NCBI GenBank assembly: GCA_003153055.1
Contig: PMBV01000447.1
Location: 1-8,988, forward strand
DNA length: 8,988 nucleotides
Source of the DNA: Myxococcales bacterium
GTDB lineage: Bacteria; Myxococcota; Myxococcia; Myxococcales; Myxococcaceae
Reading direction: 5' to 3'
Shown here: positions 5,320 through 8,988 of the stretch, one piece after another
Layout: the number at the start of each line of letters is the position of its first letter
Numbering within the stretch: the stretch's first letter is position 1
Program-made: the position numbers and the translations under genes
The notes under the pieces: generated by a model
Told to the model about the DNA's origin: nothing
The model's input: the letters and a program-made list of their open reading frames with translations, nothing else
Database searches by the model: none

Positions 5320-6176
5320 TCTCTCGCCGCCTCGAGGAAGCGGCACAACCGCTCGGCGCCGTCGAGGACTCTGGGGGTGTGGCGCTGAATCAGCTCCGGG
5401 GGAATGAAGAAGAGGTTCTTCCGCGCCGAAGCGGTCAGTCGCGACCACTTCTTCCACGTGTCGAGCCACTCGGGTCGAGCTTCGCCCATGCCGCTGGCGA
5501 TGATGGCCTCGGGGTCGGCGGCGAGCACTGCCTCCTCGCTCACCGTCGGAGTCAGCGAGCCCAGGGAGCCGAAGACGTTCTCGCCACCGCACAGATGGAT
5601 GACGTCTGAAATCATCTGCCCGCCGCCCACCGTCATGATTGGTCTGTGCCACACCTGGTAGAAGACGCGGACCACCGGGCGACCCGCGGCGCGCTCCCTT
5701 AGGCCACCCAATCGCTCGCGGAACGCCCGGGCCGCTGCCTCGGCGCTGGGAGAGAGGCCTGTGAGGGTCCCCAGGCGCTCTAGCTCGTCGGCCACGTCCT
5801 CGAGGTGGTTGGGCTGGCTCACGAAGACGGGAATGCCGAGGGCTCGGAGACGCTCGAGGAGCGCCGTGGGGTTGCCGCTCTGCCAGCCGACGACGAGGTC
5901 TGGCTGAAGTGCGATGACGGTCTCCAAATCAAACCGGTTGTAGCCGCCCACTCGGGGGATGCGCTTGGCCTCCTCTGGGTAGTCGCTGTAGTCGACGGTC
6001 CCGACGACGAGGCCACCAGCGCCGATGGCGAACAGGCTCTCCGTGAGGTGCGGGGCGAGGCTGACGATTCGTTGCGCGCTCGTGCCGAGGCGGACCTCGT
6101 GCCCGGTGCCGTCCTTCACCACCAGGCCGGGGGCCGCTCCGAACGTCACGGCGAGAAGGAGACCCATCGCGCTCAT
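5298..6176 (-). CDS. btuF: Periplasmic corrinoid-binding protein (BtuF-like)
   Basis: The 292-residue class III solute-binding protein (PF01497 type) would deliver cobalamin or cobinamide to a BtuCD-type ABC importer. The first lobe has RIVSLAPHLTESLFAIGAG (36-54), VDYSDYPEEA (61-70), the ETVIALQPDLVV helix/strand and GWQSGN (97-102), close to AWRGGN of E. coli BtuF. The second lobe has VFYQVWHRPIMTVGG (171-185), VIHLCGGENVF (192-202), TPTVSEEAVLAADPEAII (209-226) and a terminal helix to Arg292. A short hydrophobic N-terminus (LLLAVTFGAAPG) looks like a cleaved signal peptide, but its n-region lacks Lys or Arg; no lipobox is seen. The ATG overlaps the preceding gene's stop (ATGA), with GGGAGG 4 nt upstream. 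BtuC and BtuD are not adjacent. A related siderophore or haem binder is a less likely alternative. Confidence 0.88.
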   Translation of the reverse strand: MSAMGLLLAVTFGAAPGLVVKDGTGHEVRLGTSAQRIVSLAPHLTESLFAIGAGGLVVGTVDYSDYPEEAKRIPRVGGYNRFDLETVIALQPDLVVGWQSGNPTALLERLRALGIPVFVSQPNHLEDVADELERLGTLTGLSPSAEAAARAFRERLGGLRERAAGRPVVRVFYQVWHRPIMTVGGGQMISDVIHLCGGENVFGSLGSLTPTVSEEAVLAADPEAIIASGMGEARPEWLDTWKKWSRLTASARKNLFFIPPELIQRHTPRVLDGAERLCRFLEAAREHRPTAR

Positions 6177-7159
6177 CGGGCCTCCCACTGGGAGAGGGCC
6201 GCGTCGAGGCGACTCCACTCGCTCTCGGTCGCCCACAGGCCAAACCGGAGCAGCGGCAACCCCGGGAACGCACGGACGAGGATTCCGCGGCTCGCGAGGT
6301 GTTCCGCCAAAGCCTCGGCGCGCTCCAGGCGAAGCGCACAGAACAACCGCGTCGCCCGCGCCGGCCCGAGTCGAGCCAGCCGCTGCTGCAACCGGTTCGA
6401 TGCGCCCTCGAGCTCGAGCCTTGTCTGCCTTTGCCACTCGGCGTCGAGGAGCGCGAGCTTGGCCACCTCCCGCGCTGGCCCCGACACGGCCCACGGCCCC
6501 ACCCGCTCGGCGAGCCGGTCGAGCAGCGGCTGGGAGGCGAAGACGAAGCCGACCCGCGCTCCCGCCAACCCGAAGAACTTCCCCAGCGAGCGAAGGACCA
6601 CGAGGTTCGGCGCCGCCGTGGTTCCCGCCACCGCCACCAGGGAGTCCTCCGGCTCGGCGTCGGCGAAGGCCTCGTCGACGATGAGCCAGCCGTTGCGCTG
6701 GGCGAGCTGGGCCGCCACGGCGAGCAGCGCCACTCTCGGCAGACGCGTGGCGGTGGGGTTGTTGGGGTTGCAGACCACCACGACCGAGGCGCCACCCTCG
6801 AGCGCTTCCTCGATGCTCGATGGCTCGACACACCGGTGGCCGCGAGTCGACCAGGCGTGGGGATGTTCCCGGTAGAGGGGCGCGACGCAGGCGACCTGCG
6901 TGGGGGGAACCAGCTCCGGGAGCGCCGCGATGGCCGCCTGTGAGCCGGGCACTGGGAGGAGGCGGCTCGACCCGTAGTAGGCAGCGGCGGCGACCTCGAG
7001 CCCGTCGCCTTCCTCGGGCAGGCGCTGCCACACCTCGGGCGGGAGCCGCGGCACCGGCCACCCGTGGGGGTTGATGCCGGTGGAGAGGTCGACCCACTCG
7101 GCCAGCGGGATGCCGGAGCGCCGGGACGCCGCCCTCAATCGACCTCCGTGCTCAAGCAC
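6173..7159 (-). CDS. cobC: L-threonine-O-3-phosphate decarboxylase (CobC/CobD)
   Basis: The 328-residue PLP-dependent fold-type I enzyme of the histidinol-phosphate aminotransferase-like group makes (R)-1-amino-2-propanol phosphate, the linker of the nucleotide loop. The N-terminus [13 protein letters not shown]...[16 protein letters not shown] (residues 4-37) is characteristic of the CobC/CobD family. Other landmarks are PGSQAAI (71-77), NPNNPT (131-136), VDEAF (161-165) and [10 protein letters not shown] with PLP Lys194. The frame is open upstream, but the family start fits GTG 7159, preceded by a GGGGGTG run. That start overlaps the cbiB stop by 8 bp, and the gene's own stop overlaps btuF by 4 bp. 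It is called cobD in Salmonella and cobC in Pseudomonas-type nomenclature. Confidence 0.93.
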   Translation of the reverse strand: MLEHGGRLRAASRRSGIPLAEWVDLSTGINPHGWPVPRLPPEVWQRLPEEGDGLEVAAAAYYGSSRLLPVPGSQAAIAALPELVPPTQVACVAPLYREHPHAWSTRGHRCVEPSSIEEALEGGASVVVVCNPNNPTATRLPRVALLAVAAQLAQRNGWLIVDEAFADAEPEDSLVAVAGTTAAPNLVVLRSLGKFFGLAGARVGFVFASQPLLDRLAERVGPWAVSGPAREVAKLALLDAEWQRQTRLELEGASNRLQQRLARLGPARATRLFCALRLERAEALAEHLASRGILVRAFPGLPLLRFGLWATESEWSRLDAALSQWEAR

Positions 7160-8078
7160 GAAGCACCCCCAGGCAGAGGAGTACCGACAGCCACAACCAG
7201 ACGCCTCGGTCGACCATCGTGACCGCCCGAGCGATGTCGGCGTGCCGGGGTGCCGCGCCATATCCGAGCGGCGGGCGCTCCTCCTCAACGCCGTGGTACG
7301 AGGCCGGACCGCCCAGTGCGAGGCCGAGGCTTCCAGCTCCCGCCGCCATCACTGGGCCTGCGTTGGGGCTGTCCCACGCGGGTGCCTGGCGACGCCAGCA
7401 GGCCAGCGCCGGGGCCGGGCTTCCGAGGAGCGCGTAGGTGACGGCGGTGAGCCGCGCGGGGATCCAGTTGAGCACGTCGTCTGCGCGCGCGGCGGCCCAC
7501 CCAAAGGCCTCGAAGCGCTCGGTGCGGTAGCCCCACATCGCGTCCAGCGTGTTGGCGAGCCGGAAGAGCAGCGCTCCGGGGCCTCCCAGAATGGCGAACC
7601 AGAAGAGCGCGCCAAAGACTGCGTCGTTGCCGTTCTCCAGCACCGATTCGACGGCCGCTCGCGAAACCCCCGCCTCGTCGAGCGCGCCGGTGTCGCGGGA
7701 GACGATGCACCCGACCCGGCGGCGGGCCTCCTCGAGCGCCCCTTGGGCCAGTGGGGCGCGGACCGCCTCCGCGTGCTCTGCGAGGCTGCGAGCGCCGAGG
7801 GCGAAGGTGAGCAGTGTCACGTCCACCGCCAGCGGAGCGAGCGTTCGAAGCGCCTCTGCGAGGGCCACCAACGGTAGCAGCACCACCGCCCACGCCACCA
7901 CGCCCGCGCTCCGTCGGCGGCGGTTGAGTCGGCGCTCCACCGCGGCCGCGAGAAGGCCAAAGCCAACCAATGGATGCCAGCGTCGAGGCTCGCCGACCAG
8001 GCGGTCGATGAGGACCGCCGCGCACGCCGTCAGTGGAGTCACCAGGCTCAGCACCATGTTTCCCGCCATTCCTTGCAT
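7152..8078 (-). CDS. cbiB: Adenosylcobinamide-phosphate synthase (CbiB)
   Basis: The 308-residue integral membrane enzyme joins aminopropanol (phosphate) to adenosylcobyric acid. Conserved stretches are [17 protein letters not shown] (25-41), [31 protein letters not shown] (131-161), [10 protein letters not shown] (175-184), NWIPARLTA (204-212) and [11 protein letters not shown] (236-246). Hydrophobic membrane segments are visible near 8-24, 59-80, 85-96, 154-173 and 292-306. Start choice is uncertain: ATG 8078, 8069 and 8057 are all in frame, and the third places the family N-terminus best. It lies 55 bp downstream of cobU and overlaps the next gene by 8 bp. The aerobic-pathway name is cobD, which conflicts with the Salmonella name of the next gene. 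Confidence 0.94.
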   Translation of the reverse strand: MQGMAGNMVLSLVTPLTACAAVLIDRLVGEPRRWHPLVGFGLLAAAVERRLNRRRRSAGVVAWAVVLLPLVALAEALRTLAPLAVDVTLLTFALGARSLAEHAEAVRAPLAQGALEEARRRVGCIVSRDTGALDEAGVSRAAVESVLENGNDAVFGALFWFAILGGPGALLFRLANTLDAMWGYRTERFEAFGWAAARADDVLNWIPARLTAVTYALLGSPAPALACWRRQAPAWDSPNAGPVMAAGAGSLGLALGGPASYHGVEEERPPLGYGAAPRHADIARAVTMVDRGVWLWLSVLLCLGVLRA

Positions 8079-8133
8079 TTGCGTTCTCTGTCTATGATGC
8101 CCATCGCCTCGTCCGCTGAACCATGGCGCGACA

Positions 8134-8685
8134 TCAGGCGCCCTTGAGCTCGAGTGGGAGCCCGGCGACCGTCAACGTCACCCGTTGGCTGACCGCCGCG
8201 ACTCGCTGGTTGAGGCGGCCTTGCTCGTCGGCGAAGAGCCGGGCCAGACGGTTCTCCGGGACGACACCCCAGCCGAGCTCGTTGGTGACGAGGAGGACTC
8301 TCCCGGGTAGCCGGGGCAGCACCTCCACCAGGTCTGTCACCGCGCCTCGGAGCAACGGGCAGTCGAGCGCCGCACCCGCCTCGGCCTGCGTCGCGCCTCG
8401 CCCGGCGAAGAAGAGGTTCGAGAGCCACAGCGTCAAGCAGTCGACGACGATGCAGGTGCCGGGGGCCGCCAGTCGCGGGAGGGCCGACGCGAGGGCGAGC
8501 GGCTCCTCCACCGTGGCCCAGTTGGGAGGCCGGCGAGCGCGATGATGGGCGATGCGCTCGGCCATGTCGCCGTCTTCGAGCCGTGCGGTGGCTACGTAGA
8601 CGACCGACGCGCCGCTGTCGCGGGCTCGCTGCTCAGCCAGGGTGCTCTTCCCCGACCGCGCGCCTCCGATGATGAGCTCAGCCAT
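8134..8685 (-). CDS. cobU: Adenosylcobinamide kinase / adenosylcobinamide-phosphate guanylyltransferase (CobU)
   Basis: The 183-residue bifunctional enzyme phosphorylates adenosylcobinamide and transfers GMP to give AdoCbi-GDP, the substrate of CobS. The P-loop is GGARSGKS (7-14), followed by YVATA (30-34) and [10 protein letters not shown] (44-53). His47 corresponds to the guanylylated His46 of Salmonella Cob[13 protein letters not shown] and [23 protein letters not shown] near the C-terminus are strongly conserved. Its length matches Salmonella CobU (181). The frame is open upstream to 8739, but the family starts at the ATG 8685 ([14 protein letters not shown]). Upstream purines (GAAGAAGG) lie rather far, so initiation could be weak or coupled to an upstream frame. 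It is the first recognised gene of the left-reading cobalamin arm. cobS and cobT are not in view. Confidence 0.95.
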   Translation of the reverse strand: MAELIIGGARSGKSTLAEQRARDSGASVVYVATARLEDGDMAERIAHHRARRPPNWATVEEPLALASALPRLAAPGTCIVVDCLTLWLSNLFFAGRGATQAEAGAALDCPLLRGAVTDLVEVLPRLPGRVLLVTNELGWGVVPENRLARLFADEQGRLNQRVAAVSQRVTLTVAGLPLELKGA

Positions 8686-8988
8686 GGGCCTGCCACCTTC
8701 TTCCAGTGTCCGTGGTTGTGACGAGCCAGGCGTCGCCAATGCTTCGCGCTGTGGATTTGGAGCTGGCTCGCGGGGCCGTTGCCGAAACCCGGTCGCCCGA
8801 GGAGCCGCCAGGCAACTGGTCGTTCAGGGGACGCCCGCACCGCATCTGCCGGTGCTCCACCATGCTCGCCCAGAGCGCCCGAGCCCCGGTCCTCTGCCTC
8901 GAGTCAGCCCTGTCATCACGGAGTACTGATTCGAACACCGTGATGACACGCTCGGAGACCTCTTCCCACCGAGGAGGAGGGTCCGGCC
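8678..8988 (-). CDS. Uncertain open frame at the right edge, partial
   Basis: A minus-strand frame enters from the right edge and stops at 8678-8680, overlapping the cobU start by 8 bp. About 102 residues are visible. The entering part (RWEEVSERVITVFESVLRDD, then RALWASMVEHRQMR) reads like protein; the last 45 residues are Ser/Thr/Arg-rich and do not. A different minus frame between about 8840 and 8685 reads more like protein (AWRLLGRPGFGNG, then HWRRLARHNHGHWKK). This could be a gene broken by a frameshift, a short coupled upstream gene, or chance in GC-rich DNA. I do not recognise a family in either frame. Confidence 0.25.
   Translation of the reverse strand, partial: PDPPPRWEEVSERVITVFESVLRDDRADSRQRTGARALWASMVEHRQMRCGRPLNDQLPGGSSGDRVSATAPRASSKSTARSIGDAWLVTTTDTGRRWQAHG
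8911..8948. repeat. 11-bp perfect inverted repeat
   Basis: TGTCATCACGG (8911-8921) and CCGTGATGACA (8938-8948) are perfect reverse complements separated by 16 nt. The stem is not followed by a T-run on either strand, so a standard intrinsic terminator is unlikely. It lies about 225-265 bp upstream of cobU on the minus strand. A protein-binding site, an RNA hairpin in a cobU leader, or a chance feature inside a coding frame are all possible. Confidence 0.6.

Noticed and set aside
5298..7097. A single 599-residue minus frame covering btuF and beyond
   Set aside because: Only the last 292 codons are btuF. The upstream part is an Arg/Pro/Gly-rich shadow of the decarboxylase gene, so a fusion protein is not credible.
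8949..8966. CTCGGAGACC resembling part of a cobalamin-riboswitch B12 box
   Set aside because: The match is partial, no GCCACTG core or other conserved segment lies upstream, and on the plus strand it would not serve cobU. No riboswitch could be supported anywhere in the window.

Overview
The window is GC-rich and densely coded. It most likely comes from a myxobacterium (Myxococcota). The main pointers are two outer-membrane-type lipoproteins with long low-complexity linkers, one built on repeated GTGG units and one on repeated DAG units. This style is common in that phylum. Frequent GTG starts, short 4-8 bp gene overlaps and strong G/C third-position bias also fit. The taxonomic call is inference; no rRNA or marker gene is present.

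Layout. (1) 1-1345, minus strand: the 5' end of a Gly/Thr/Ser-repeat lipoprotein that runs off the left edge, and a complete SGNH/GDSL-hydrolase lipoprotein whose linker is a 57-bp tandem repeat. (2) 1346-1496: a divergent intergenic region with an AT-rich island that holds a near-consensus OhrR operator. (3) 1497-4202, plus strand: four closely packed genes, ohrR, ohr, cobO/btuR (corrinoid adenosyltransferase) and cbiA/cobB (cobyrinate a,c-diamide synthase). They overlap or lie within 17 bp of each other and look like one transcription unit. (4) 4228-5016, minus strand: a metallo-beta-lactamase-fold hydrolase followed (to its right) by about 280 bp with little content. (5) 5298-8685, minus strand: cobU, cbiB, cobC/cobD (threonine-phosphate decarboxylase) and btuF (periplasmic corrinoid-binding protein). 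The last three overlap each other. (6) 8686-8988: an uncertain open frame and an 11-bp inverted repeat at the right edge.

Together the two cobalamin arms face each other. They cover adenosylation, a,c-amidation, aminopropanol-phosphate synthesis and attachment, activation of adenosylcobinamide, and corrinoid capture. Corrin-ring genes, cbiP/cobQ, cobS, cobT and the BtuC/BtuD transporter are not in the window.

The most notable observation is a 52/53-bp imperfect direct repeat (46 of 53 columns identical by hand alignment) bracketing the MBL segment. Each copy carries both the last codons of cbiA and the last codons of btuF. This suggests that cbiA and btuF were once immediate convergent neighbours and that about 1.1 kb carrying the MBL gene was added between them with duplication of the junction. 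The second notable point is that an organic-hydroperoxide switch (OhrR with its operator) appears to head a transcription unit that includes B12 genes.
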